DNA of 64,000 nt from CAWCBH01 sp963793785 (GTDB lineage: Bacteria; Actinomycetota; Thermoleophilia; Solirubrobacterales; 70-9), in contig CAWCBH010000003.1 in NCBI GenBank assembly GCA_963793785.1, positions 1,054,001 to 1,118,000 on the forward strand, given 5' to 3'. The position numbers and the translations under genes are program-made. The number at the start of each line of letters is the position of its first letter. The stretch's first letter is position 1. The notes under the pieces were generated by a model. The model had not been told where the DNA came from and ran no database searches. It worked only from the letters and a program-made list of their open reading frames with translations. Positions 15,642-23,424 of this stretch are shown here, in pieces.

Positions 15642-17095
15642 GGATGGGTAACGACTTGCTCAGATCTGGCCAACGGGAGTAGGACCCGGAACAACGCCCC
15701 GCCGCTCGCCGAGTCGCGCACCTCGACTTCGCCGCCATGTGAGCGCGCCACGGCTCGCACGATTGCCAGGCCGAGCCCGGTGCCGGACCCGCCGGCGACG
15801 TCAGCCGGGCCGCCGCCGCGTGCAAAGCGCTCGAAGATCTGATCCCGTGCGTGCTCGGGGATTCCCGGACCGTCGTCGGCGACGTCGATGGAGACCCGGC
15901 CCTCGGGGTCGCGCCGCTGCAGGCAGAGCTCGACCCTGGCGCCGGCGGGGGTGTGCCGGACCGCGTTCTCGAGCAGGTTGAGGATCATCCGGTGCAGCTC
16001 GTCGGGGTTGCCTTCGACCGCGATCGGCTCCCCGTTGGAGACCCCCAGACGACGGTCGCCGGAGACGACGGCGACCTCCGCAGCGGCGTTGCCTGCGATC
16101 TCGGCGATGTCACAGCGAGTCCGCTCGCCGATGCGGCCCGCGTCGGCGCGGGCGAGAAGCAGCAGGTCGGCGACCAGCCGCGTCATCCGCTGCGAGGACC
16201 GCAGCGCCGAGTCGACCATCTCGCGCCCCTCGGAGCGATCCGGCTCGGAAAGCGAGGCTTGCAGCAGCTCCAGGTTCGCGATCACGCTGGTAAGCGGCGT
16301 GCGCAACTCGTGTGAGGCGTCGGCGACGAACTCGCGCTGTTTTTGCATCGCGCCCTCGCGCTCGGTCCGGGCGGAATCGAGCGCCCGCAGCATCTGCTCC
16401 AGCGTGCGGCCGAGCTCGCCGACCTCGTCGTCCACCCTCGGCTGCGGCATCGTGCGCGAAGGGTCGCGGGTGGCGGCGATCTCGCGCGCCGCTGCGGTCA
16501 GCGAAGCGATCGGGCGCATCGCCCGCTCGGCGATCGCCAGCCCCGCGAGGCTGGCGAGCAGCGTCCCGCCGAGGACGCCGGCGGCGATGAAGAGCCAGAG
16601 GCGCTCGATCGTCGATTCGACCCGCTGCTCGCTGCGTCCGTACTGCAGAAAGCCGGCGACCTGGTCCGACTGAGGGCTGATCAGGCTGGTGGTCGCGACG
16701 TGCAGCGCCCCCACGTCACGGACGCCCTCGGTGAGCGGACCGAGCTGCGCTGCGCCGGGGCTCTGGCGGAAGAGCTCTCCCTCGACGTTGTACAGGCGCA
16801 CCGAGGCGTCGTTGGGAAGCACCAGGTCGTCGAAGCCGGGAGCGTCGATGATCTCGGGGCCGGCCAGGGTGTCCTGGATTCTTACCTCGGGCGCCAGGGT
16901 CGAGACGGTCGCGGCCAGCTCACGATTGAAGTCGCTGCGAATCCGCTCGCTGACCAGGTGGCCGACGACGCCGGCGAAGACAAGCAGGATCGCCAGGGTC
17001 AGACCCGCCGACGCCAGCGCCAGGCGCCATCGAACCGGCCAGTGGCGCGGCCGCAGGGCCTGGAGGCGAGAGCGTTTCGCGGTCCGGGCGGCCAT
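15626..17095 (-). CDS. membrane sensor histidine kinase
   Basis: 489 aa, EnvZ/MprB-like. TM1 at about residues 24-48, an extracytoplasmic sensor of about 115 residues, TM2 at about 167-190, HAMP (to about 245), HisKA with the phospho-His H262 in SHELRTPLTS, then an HATPase domain with NLLENAVRH, DDGPGIPEH, FERFARG and GTGLGLAIV. The sensor domain is not a family I recognise. The ATG lies 2 nt after the response-regulator stop, so the pair is one operon with the regulator first. Confidence 0.95.
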   Translation of the reverse strand: MAARTAKRSRLQALRPRHWPVRWRLALASAGLTLAILLVFAGVVGHLVSERIRSDFNRELAATVSTLAPEVRIQDTLAGPEIIDAPGFDDLVLPNDASVRLYNVEGELFRQSPGAAQLGPLTEGVRDVGALHVATTSLISPQSDQVAGFLQYGRSEQRVESTIERLWLFIAAGVLGGTLLASLAGLAIAERAMRPIASLTAAAREIAATRDPSRTMPQPRVDDEVGELGRTLEQMLRALDSARTEREGAMQKQREFVADASHELRTPLTSVIANLELLQASLSEPDRSEGREMVDSALRSSQRMTRLVADLLLLARADAGRIGERTRCDIAEIAGNAAAEVAVVSGDRRLGVSNGEPIAVEGNPDELHRMILNLLENAVRHTPAGARVELCLQRRDPEGRVSIDVADDGPGIPEHARDQIFERFARGGGPADVAGGSGTGLGLAIVRAVARSHGGEVEVRDSASGGALFRVLLPLARSEQVVTHPLRAL

Positions 17096-17097
17096 CG

Positions 17098-17790
17098 CTA
17101 GTCCTTCAACACGTAGCCGGCGCCACGCTTGGTGTGCAGAAGGCGCGACTCGCCGCCTGCCTCGAGCTTGCGGCGCAGATTGGAGATGAAGACGTCGATC
17201 GTGTTCGTGGCCGCCGCCGGGTCATAGCCCCAGACCTCGTCGAGCAGGCGTTCGCGGGAGACCACCAGGTGCTTGTTGCGCATCAGGTACTCGAGCAGCT
17301 CGAACTCGCGGTTGGTCAGCTCGATCTCGCGCTCGTCGCGACGCACCTCACGGCTGTCCGGGTTCAGTCGCAGGTCGGCGACCGAGAGCGAGGCGCTGCC
17401 GCGCGGCGGCCGGCGGCGCAGCAGTGCCCGCACCCGCGCCAGCAGCTCCAGGCGTTCGAATGGCTTGACCAGGTAGTCGTCGGCGCCGCTGTCGAGGCCG
17501 CTGACCCGATCCTCGGTCTCGACCCGTGCGGTGAGCATCAGAATCGGCACGTCGCCGTCGTCGCGCAGCCGGCGGCAGACCTCGATCCCGTCCATCCGCG
17601 GCAGGCCGAGGTCGAGGACGACGACGTCGGGGAAGAAGTCCGCCGCCACGTTGAGGGCCTCGACTCCGTCGGCCGCCGTCCGCACCTCATAGCCCTCTGT
17701 GCGCAGCGAGCGCCGCAACGCGTCGGTGATCTCGACGTCATCCTCGACGACCAGCACGCGGCCCTCGCCTGCCTGGGGGTCGGTGAGCAT
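17098..17790 (-). CDS. OmpR-family response regulator
   Basis: 230 aa. Receiver domain with the acidic pocket VVEDD, phosphorylated Asp60 (VVVLDLGLPRMDG) and Lys109 (DYLVKPF). A C-terminal winged helix (ELTNREFELLEYLM, VWGYD, NTIDVFISNLRRKLE, RGAGYVL) is typical of PrrA/MprA-like regulators. A TAACAT -10 (plus-strand 17797-17802) ends just before the ATG, so the mRNA should be leaderless. Three direct repeats upstream are probable binding sites for an OmpR-family regulator, most simply itself. Confidence 0.95.
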   Translation of the reverse strand: MLTDPQAGEGRVLVVEDDVEITDALRRSLRTEGYEVRTAADGVEALNVAADFFPDVVVLDLGLPRMDGIEVCRRLRDDGDVPILMLTARVETEDRVSGLDSGADDYLVKPFERLELLARVRALLRRRPPRGSASLSVADLRLNPDSREVRRDEREIELTNREFELLEYLMRNKHLVVSRERLLDEVWGYDPAAATNTIDVFISNLRRKLEAGGESRLLHTKRGAGYVLKD

Positions 17791-17796
17791 CGACCG

Positions 17797-17848
17797 ATGT
17801 TAGCCCCGGTCCGATGCCTTTCAGGCACCCTTTAGGGCGAATTTAGGC
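17797..17848 (-). promoter_or_regulatory. promoter and direct repeats upstream of the response regulator
   Basis: Minus-strand -10 TAACAT at 17802-17797. Upstream, on the plus strand, three heptamers TTTCAGG (17819), TTTAGGG (17831) and TTTAGGC (17842) recur every 11-12 bp, one helical turn, as in OmpR/PhoP-family sites. The repeats sit between the regulator and ftsK and could affect either. Confidence 0.5.
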
Positions 17849-17960
17849 TGCTCTCGGCACCCCTCCCGCGGCGTTTGGCCCGAAACGCCGACATGACCAG
17901 CGAAACGGGCCCAAGCCGGGCGTGCGCAGGGGTGTTCGGGCCGGCGTCGAAAGGTCAGCC

Positions 17961-18836
17961 ATGTTCGTGCGGCAGAAGCGCCGCCGTGCCCCCGCGCGCC
18001 GCGGGGCCTCGCGGCCGGCATCCCGGGGTCGCTCGGCGCCGCGCAGGCGCTCGCGACCGGCGCCGAGGCGGGCGCCGATCCGCGCCAGGCCTCGCGGGCG
18101 AGTCGAGCAGCGCCACCTCGACGTGATCGGGTTGTGCCTGATCGCGCTCGGCGCCTACCTCACGTTAGTCCTCTACTTCGGCTGGGACGGCGGCCGGGTC
18201 GGCTCGGGGGCCGAGACTGGGCTGACGTTCCTGCTCGGGAAGGTCGCCTACGCGGTTCCGGTGATGCTGCTGGGGACGGCGGCAGCCTTGATCCTGAAGC
18301 CGTTCCTGCCCGCGATTGCGCCGCTGCGAACCGGCGGCCTCTGCCTTCTGGCGGGGCTGCTGCTGGCCTTCGCCGCCCAGACCCTCGGCCTCGGCCCCGA
18401 CCAGCCCCCGCGCGGTGACAGCTTCGACTCGACCTGGTTCGAGGACCACGGCGGCCTCGCCGGGGAAGGCATCTACTGGCTCTCGAGCACCCTCTTCCAG
18501 CGGCTCGGTGCGCACATAATCGCCCTGCTGCTGCTCGCCGCCGGCGCCCTGTTGCTGACCGGCACCTCGATCGCGACCTTCCTCTCGGGCACCGGCCGGG
18601 CGCTGCAACGGGCGCGGCAGGGCGGTGGCGAGATGGCGAAGACGGTCGCGCAGCGGCGCGGCGATTGGCGTGCAGAGACCGAGCTCGAAACCGCCCTCAA
18701 CCCGACCGAGCTCGTCAATGACTACGACGTCGAGGCGGACGTGACCGCAGCCCTCGAAGACGAGCCCGACACGCATGAGTTCGAACCGGAGCCCGACGCA
18801 CCCGCGGCTCCGAAGACGAGGTGGCGTCGAGGGTGA
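17961..18836 (+). CDS. ftsK: FtsK N-terminal membrane domain (separate frame)
   Basis: 291 aa from ATG 17961, preceded by AAGG 6 nt upstream. A strongly basic N-terminus (about 50 residues of Arg/Pro/Ala) leads into four predicted membrane segments (about 57-74, 92-113, 120-140, 175-200), as in FtsK/SpoIIIE. An acidic linker (DEPDTHEFEPEPDAPAAP) then ends at a TGA at 18834, ten codons or fewer after the natural-looking sequence gives way to RWRRG. The motor domain continues in the +1 frame. See the finding on split FtsK. Confidence 0.8.
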   Translation: MFVRQKRRRAPARRGASRPASRGRSAPRRRSRPAPRRAPIRARPRGRVEQRHLDVIGLCLIALGAYLTLVLYFGWDGGRVGSGAETGLTFLLGKVAYAVPVMLLGTAAALILKPFLPAIAPLRTGGLCLLAGLLLAFAAQTLGLGPDQPPRGDSFDSTWFEDHGGLAGEGIYWLSSTLFQRLGAHIIALLLLAAGALLLTGTSIATFLSGTGRALQRARQGGGEMAKTVAQRRGDWRAETELETALNPTELVNDYDVEADVTAALEDEPDTHEFEPEPDAPAAPKTRWRRG

Positions 18837-20472
18837 GACCGGCAGCGCGGACGCGGGAGCGAGCGCCGGTCCATCTCTGGTTCCTCCGGCGCGAGCGGGA
18901 GCAGAGCAGCTGCCGGAAGGTGGTTCCACCCCGATGGGCCGCAAGCGCGGCGTTACCACCTCGGAGGAAATCGCCTACAAGCCGCCGCCCGAGAAGGTCC
19001 TGGAGAAGGGCAAGCAGGACAAGGGGCCCGACCCTCGAGATCACGAAGCGGTCAGTCGCAAGCTCGTGGAGACGCTGGGCCACTTCGGCGTCGAAGCAAG
19101 GATCGTCGGCATCGTCAGCGGGCCGCACGTTTCCCGCTACGAGCTGCGGCTGGCGCCGGGAACAAAGGTCAAGAAGGTGACCGAGCTCACCAACGACCTC
19201 GCCTACGCGCTGGCCTCGACCGAGATCCGAATTCTGGCGCCGATCCCGGGCAAGCAGGCGGTGGGGGTCGAGGTCCCGAACTCTCGCCGGCGGATCGTCC
19301 GCCTCGGCGACATCTACGCCGGTCGCCCGGCGAAGTCCTCACCGCTGGCAGCCTGGCTGGGCAAGGACATCGCCGGCAACGCGGTCTGCACCGACCTGCA
19401 GAAGATGCCGCACGTGCTGGTCGCCGGGACCACCGGCTCCGGCAAGTCGGGCTGCATCAACGCGATTCTCAGCTCGATCCTGATGCACGCCTCGCCCAAC
19501 GAGCTGCGCCTGGTCCTCGTCGACCCGAAGCAGGTCGAGCTGAACCACTACGAGACCGTTCCCCACCTCCTGACCCCCGTGGTCACCTCGCCGCGGCTGG
19601 CGGCGAACGTGCTCGCCAACCTGATCGGGGAGATGGAGAGCCGCTACGGGATCATGGGCCAGGCCCGCTGCCGCAACCTGGCGGAGCTGAACCGCGTTCG
19701 CGCAAAGGCGCGGGAGCCACAGCTGCCGCACATCCTCTGCGTGATCGACGAGCTCGCCGACCTGATGATGGTCGCCCCGGCCGAGGTCGAAGACTCGATC
19801 ATTCGCCTGGCCCAGAAGTCGCGCGCGACCGGGATCCACCTCGTGCTCGCCACCCAGCGTCCCTCCACCGACATCATCACCGGAACGATCAAGGTCAACA
19901 TTCCGGCGCGGATCGCCTTTGCCGTCTCTTCGCAGACCGACTCCCGGGTGATCCTCGACCAAGGCGGCGCCGAGGCCCTGCTCGGGCAGGGCGACATGCT
20001 TTTCCGGGGCGCCGGTACCTCGAAGCTGCAGCGGATCCAGGGGGCCTTCGTGACCGAGGAGGAGATCGCCCGCATCACCTCGCACTGGTCCCGCCAGGGC
20101 GAGCCCGAGTTCGAGGACGAGCTTCTGGAGGCGCGCGAGGAACCGGGGGAGAGCGGCGGCGATGACGACTTCGACCCCGACCGCGATGACCTTCTCGAGG
20201 ACGCGATTCGCCTCGTCGTGCAGACCGAGACCGCCTCGGTCTCGATGATCCAGCGGCGGCTGCGGGTCGGCTACACCCGCGCCGGCCGCCTGATCGACAT
20301 GCTCGAGCGGCGCGGGGTGATCTCCGGATACGAGGGTTCCAAGCCCCGTCAAGTGCTGATCACCCAGGCCGACCTGCCGCGGGTGCTCGGTTCCGGTGTG
20401 AAGACCGGGGTCGAGCCGGAGGCCGAAGCGGTGCCGGATCCCGAGGTCGTGTCGGCCTCCGTAGACGCTTAG
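18775..20472 (+). CDS. ftsK: FtsK/SpoIIIE DNA translocase motor domain
   Basis: Hexameric ATPase that pumps chromosome ends at the septum. The frame holds the alpha domain (from about PPPEKVLEKG), the beta RecA-like motor with Walker A GTTGSGKS (nt 19426-19449) and Walker B ILCVIDELADLM, and a C-terminal gamma winged helix (SVSMIQRRLRVGYTRAGRLI) for DNA orientation sequences. If translated alone, the start could be ATG 18775 (62 nt overlap with the membrane ORF) or ATG 18934 (MGRKRGVTTSEE); neither has a strong ribosome-binding site. A one-base frame change around 18810-18836 would join it to the membrane domain. Confidence 0.85.
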   Translation: MSSNRSPTHPRLRRRGGVEGETGSADAGASAGPSLVPPARAGAEQLPEGGSTPMGRKRGVTTSEEIAYKPPPEKVLEKGKQDKGPDPRDHEAVSRKLVETLGHFGVEARIVGIVSGPHVSRYELRLAPGTKVKKVTELTNDLAYALASTEIRILAPIPGKQAVGVEVPNSRRRIVRLGDIYAGRPAKSSPLAAWLGKDIAGNAVCTDLQKMPHVLVAGTTGSGKSGCINAILSSILMHASPNELRLVLVDPKQVELNHYETVPHLLTPVVTSPRLAANVLANLIGEMESRYGIMGQARCRNLAELNRVRAKAREPQLPHILCVIDELADLMMVAPAEVEDSIIRLAQKSRATGIHLVLATQRPSTDIITGTIKVNIPARIAFAVSSQTDSRVILDQGGAEALLGQGDMLFRGAGTSKLQRIQGAFVTEEEIARITSHWSRQGEPEFEDELLEAREEPGESGGDDDFDPDRDDLLEDAIRLVVQTETASVSMIQRRLRVGYTRAGRLIDMLERRGVISGYEGSKPRQVLITQADLPRVLGSGVKTGVEPEAEAVPDPEVVSASVDA

Positions 20473-20481
20473 GCCCTCCCG

Positions 20482-20529
20482 CCGAACGTCCCGCAGTACC
20501 CCTCAGAGCGCGTAGTCCGGGACGTTCGG
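20482..20529 (+). repeat. dispersed palindromic element, copy 1
   Basis: Arms CCGAACGTCCCG (20482-20493) and CGGGACGTTCGG (20518-20529), a perfect 12-bp inverted repeat with a 24-nt spacer starting CAGTACC. Copy 2 at 46049-46100 has the same arms, the same spacer length and a spacer starting CAGTGCC. It begins 9 nt after the ftsK stop, so it can act as a terminator hairpin. Confidence 0.75.
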
Positions 20530-20565
20530 GGCAGACCGTGAGGCTCGGCCCTCGCGGCCAGTGCC

Positions 20566-20571
20566 GATAAT
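20566..20571 (+). promoter_or_regulatory. -10 hexamer GATAAT for rodZ
   Basis: GATAAT ends 7 nt before GTG 20579 and 13 nt before ATG 20585. It implies a very short or absent leader, and a promoter separate from ftsK, from which it is parted by a palindromic element. Confidence 0.5.
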
Positions 20572-20584
20572 AGGCACGGTGACC

Positions 20585-21367
20585 ATGGAGATCGGCAAGA
20601 CCCTGCGCGAGGCACGGATCCGCCGGCACGTCGACCTCGCCGACGTGGAGGCGGAGACGAAGATCAGGGTGCGCTACCTGCGGGCGCTGGAGAACGAGGA
20701 GTGGGACATCCTCCCCGGCGGCGCCTATACACGCAGCTTCATCCGCACCTACGCGACCCATCTAGGCCTCGACGGCGAGCGCCTGGCAGACGAGTTCCGG
20801 CGCAGCGTCGAGGACCCCGTCGGCGAGCGCTATCCGCGCGTCGAGACACCCGCTGGGCGACACGCCCCAGCGCCCGTCGCGGCGTCGGGCTCCGGGGGCG
20901 CCCGGCTCGAGGTCTCGCGCGGCGCTCTGGCGGCGCTGATCTCGGTCGGCCTGATCGTGCTGCTGGTCGGGATCGGGCTCGCGGGCGGCGGCGGGGACGG
21001 GGGGGACGAGACCGATGCGCCGGCTCGAGATCAGGCCGAAGCTCAAAGCGAGCAGCGAGAACGGGAGCGGCGCCAGCAGGCGGATCGCGTCTCCCTGCGG
21101 CTGACTGCGCTTGCCGACGTCTGGGTCTGTCTCCTCGACAGCGAGGACACGCCGCTGGTGAACGGGCAGATCCTCGGCGCCGGTGCCGAAGAGGGGCCGT
21201 TCGGGTCGCGCAGCTTCACTGTCGCATTCGGCAACGGGCAGGTGGAGATGGAGATCGACGGCAGCGCGGTTGACGTCGAGGACACCCCGAATCCGGTCGG
21301 TTACGAGCTTCGGCCCGGCGAGCCCCCGCGGCCGCTGGAGGAAGCGGAGCGACCGCTTTGTCTGTGA
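20585..21367 (+). CDS. rodZ: RodZ-like cell-shape protein (HTH_25 + DUF4115)
   Basis: 260 aa from ATG 20585 (MEIGKTLREARIRR), the classic RodZ start; GTG 20579 and 20561 are alternatives. Cytoplasmic helix-turn-helix domain to residue 70, a single membrane span at about 113-134, then a charged coil and a DUF4115 beta domain (LRLTALADVWVCLLD). RodZ links MreB to the wall-synthesis machinery in rods; mreB is not in the window. Placement between ftsK and cinA/recA is common in Gram-positives, where the gene is also called ymfM. Confidence 0.85.
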   Translation: MEIGKTLREARIRRHVDLADVEAETKIRVRYLRALENEEWDILPGGAYTRSFIRTYATHLGLDGERLADEFRRSVEDPVGERYPRVETPAGRHAPAPVAASGSGGARLEVSRGALAALISVGLIVLLVGIGLAGGGGDGGDETDAPARDQAEAQSEQRERERRQQADRVSLRLTALADVWVCLLDSEDTPLVNGQILGAGAEEGPFGSRSFTVAFGNGQVEMEIDGSAVDVEDTPNPVGYELRPGEPPRPLEEAERPLCL

Positions 21368-21372
21368 GTCCG

Positions 21373-21418
21373 GAGCGAGGCGAGCAAGTATCTCTGGTTC
21401 TGGTGCGAGCCGAGCGAA
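21373..21418 (+). repeat. intergenic repeat, copy 2 of 2
   Basis: Partner of 6326-6369, located between rodZ and cinA. Shares GAGCGAG, GCGAGC, TCT.TGGTTCTG-like and CGAGCGAAG words in the same order with small gaps. Weak enough that shared base composition could explain part of it. Confidence 0.4.
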
Positions 21419-21448
21419 GGACGAACATTGATGAAGGGGGCCCCTGAA

Positions 21449-22729
21449 ATGCAGGCGGTCCGGGCCGGGATCGTCGTCACCGGGACCGAGGTACTGACCG
21501 GCCGGGTGACCGATCGCAACGGGCCCTGGCTCTCGGAGCGGCTCGGCGAGCTGGGCGTCGACGTCGCCCACATCCTGGTCGTCGGCGACCGCCCGGCGGA
21601 CCTCGAGGCAGCGCTTCGATTCATGGCCGCCGAGGGGATGGACCTGATCGTCACCTCGGGAGGCCTCGGCCCGACGGCGGATGACCTCACCGCCGAGATC
21701 GTGGCTCGGTTCGCGGGGCTGGAGCTGCAACTCGACGAGGGGATGGAGGAGAAGATCGCCGCAATCCTGCGCGGCTTCGCTCGCCGGCTGCGGCTCGACG
21801 AGGACGCGATTCGAGCCGCGAATCGAAAGCAGGCGATGATTCCCGCGGGGGCGATCGCGATCGACCCCGTCGGCACCGCCCCGGGGCTGGTCGTGCCGGG
21901 CGGCGACGCGGTCGTGATCGTCCTCCCGGGCCCGCCACGCGAGCTGCAGCCGATGTGGGGCCCGGCGACCGAGTCGGCGCCCGTGCGGGAGATCCTGCGG
22001 TGGGCGACACCGCTGCGCGGCTACACGTTGCGGATGTTCGGAATCCCGGAGTCCGAGATCGCCCGCAGCCTGCGCGAGATCGAAAGCGAGGGGGTCGACC
22101 TCTCGGCGGTCGAGATCACGACCTGCCTGCGCCGCGGCGAGATCGAGATCGACGTCCGCTACCGCGACCAGGCCTCCTCGATCGCCGAGACGGTCAAGCG
22201 GGGGATGGTCGACCGTCACACCCGCTACCTGTTCAGCACCGACGGGGAGACGATCGACTCACAGGTCGCGGGTCTGCTGGAGGGTCGGCGGCTGGGACTG
22301 GCGGAGTCCTGCAGCGGCGGCCTGCTGGCGGCGAGGATCACAGAGCTTCCGGGGGCATCCGCGTATCTGCTCGGCAGCGTCGTCGCCTACTCCAACGAGG
22401 CGAAGATCGAGTTGCTTGGCGTCGACGAGGCGCTGATCGAGGCCCACGGCGCAGTGTCGCCCGAGGTCGCGGCGGCGATGAGCGCGGGGGCGCTGGGGCG
22501 CTTTGGCGCCGACGTGGCGGTGTCGATCACCGGCATCGCCGGCCCGGACGGCGGCAGCAAGGAGAAGCCGGTCGGGTACGTCTGCTTCGACGCACGTCTC
22601 GCCGACGGCCGCCGCGTCGCCCGGGACCCGGTGATCCCCGGCGGCAGGGCCGACATCCGCGAGCGCTCGGCGCTGGTCGGGATGCACATGCTTCGCACCC
22701 TGCTCGGCGACACCGAGCCGCCTCTCTAG
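21449..22729 (+). CDS. cinA: CinA-family protein (MoCF-like + nicotinamide-nucleotide amidase)
   Basis: 426 aa from ATG 21449 with AAGGGGG 8 nt upstream; the upstream ATG 21431 and TTG 21428 would add residues unlike the family. The N-terminal MoCF-like domain (VTGTEVLTGRV, TSGGLGPTADD) is a COG1058 pyrophosphatase. The C-terminal PncC domain (LAESCSGGLLAARIT, SVVAYSNEAK, VSITGIAGPDGG) deamidates NMN. cinA-thpR-recA is a frequent order in Gram-positives. Confidence 0.95.
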   Translation: MQAVRAGIVVTGTEVLTGRVTDRNGPWLSERLGELGVDVAHILVVGDRPADLEAALRFMAAEGMDLIVTSGGLGPTADDLTAEIVARFAGLELQLDEGMEEKIAAILRGFARRLRLDEDAIRAANRKQAMIPAGAIAIDPVGTAPGLVVPGGDAVVIVLPGPPRELQPMWGPATESAPVREILRWATPLRGYTLRMFGIPESEIARSLREIESEGVDLSAVEITTCLRRGEIEIDVRYRDQASSIAETVKRGMVDRHTRYLFSTDGETIDSQVAGLLEGRRLGLAESCSGGLLAARITELPGASAYLLGSVVAYSNEAKIELLGVDEALIEAHGAVSPEVAAAMSAGALGRFGADVAVSITGIAGPDGGSKEKPVGYVCFDARLADGRRVARDPVIPGGRADIRERSALVGMHMLRTLLGDTEPPL

Positions 22730-22760
22730 CTGCACGACACGGATTTGTCACATCCCGGTG

Positions 22761-22789
22761 TTGCGGCGTGCGTTTGGGGCCCCTAGCGT
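22761..22789 (+). promoter_or_regulatory. promoter TTGCGG-17-TAGCGT for thpR
   Basis: -35 TTGCGG (22761-22766) and -10 TAGCGT (22784-22789), spaced 17 nt. The -10 ends 8 nt before GTG 22798, so the transcript should be nearly leaderless. One of few sites here with both elements. Confidence 0.5.
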
Positions 22790-22797
22790 GGTCGGCG

Positions 22798-23415
22798 GTG
22801 GCGAAGGAGCGACTGAAGAGCCCGCGGGTGCGGTTGTTCGTCGCCCTCGACCTGCCCGCTTCGGTGCGGGAGGGGATCGCCGAATGGGGCCGGTCGGCGC
22901 TCGCCGACCCGGCTTTGCGGCCGGTTCCGCTCGACGCCCTGCACGTAACGCTGGTCTTCCTCGGCTGGAGCCGGGAGCGCGACATTCCGCGCGCCGCCGA
23001 GATCGTCAACGGCGTCCGGGCCGCCGCTCCGAGCCTTCGGCTCGAGCCCGAGCCGGTCACGATCCCGCGTCGGCGTCGCGAAAAGACCCTGTTCGCCCTC
23101 GATGCGCCGTCGGAGGCCGCGACCGCGCTACAGCAGGCCTTGGAGGCGGAGCTCGTCGAGGCTCGTCTCTACAAGCCCGAGAAGCGGCCCTTCTGGTCGC
23201 ACGTGACGGTGGCCCGGGTGCGCCGGGAGAAGGCCGGGAAACGGCGTCATATGGCGGTTCGCGCACCACCGGGGCCGATCCCGGAGGCGCTGCGGGCCCC
23301 TTTCGAAGGCGTCCGGGTGACTCTCTACCGTTCGGTCCTCCAGTCGGCGGGTGCGCAGTACACCCCGCTGGCCCAAGTCGAGTTGCCCACAAGCACAGGC
23401 CCTGGGCAGCGGTGA
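22798..23415 (+). CDS. thpR: RNA 2',3'-cyclic 3'-phosphodiesterase (2H family)
   Basis: 205 aa from GTG 22798 (MAKERLKSPRVRLFVALDLP); the open frame upstream overlaps cinA and is shadow. The two catalytic HxT motifs of the 2H phosphoesterases are clear: LHVTLVFLG and HVTVARV. Also known as LigT or bacterial 2'-5' RNA ligase. Lies 9 nt before recA, as in many Actinobacteria and Thermus/Deinococcus relatives. Confidence 0.93.
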   Translation: MAKERLKSPRVRLFVALDLPASVREGIAEWGRSALADPALRPVPLDALHVTLVFLGWSRERDIPRAAEIVNGVRAAAPSLRLEPEPVTIPRRRREKTLFALDAPSEAATALQQALEAELVEARLYKPEKRPFWSHVTVARVRREKAGKRRHMAVRAPPGPIPEALRAPFEGVRVTLYRSVLQSAGAQYTPLAQVELPTSTGPGQR

Positions 23416-23424
23416 GGTGAAGAG

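Noticed and set aside
18821..19180. A third-frame ORF across the FtsK junction
   Set aside because: Arg/Ser-rich shadow with no family resemblance; the linker and motor continue in the frame of 18775.
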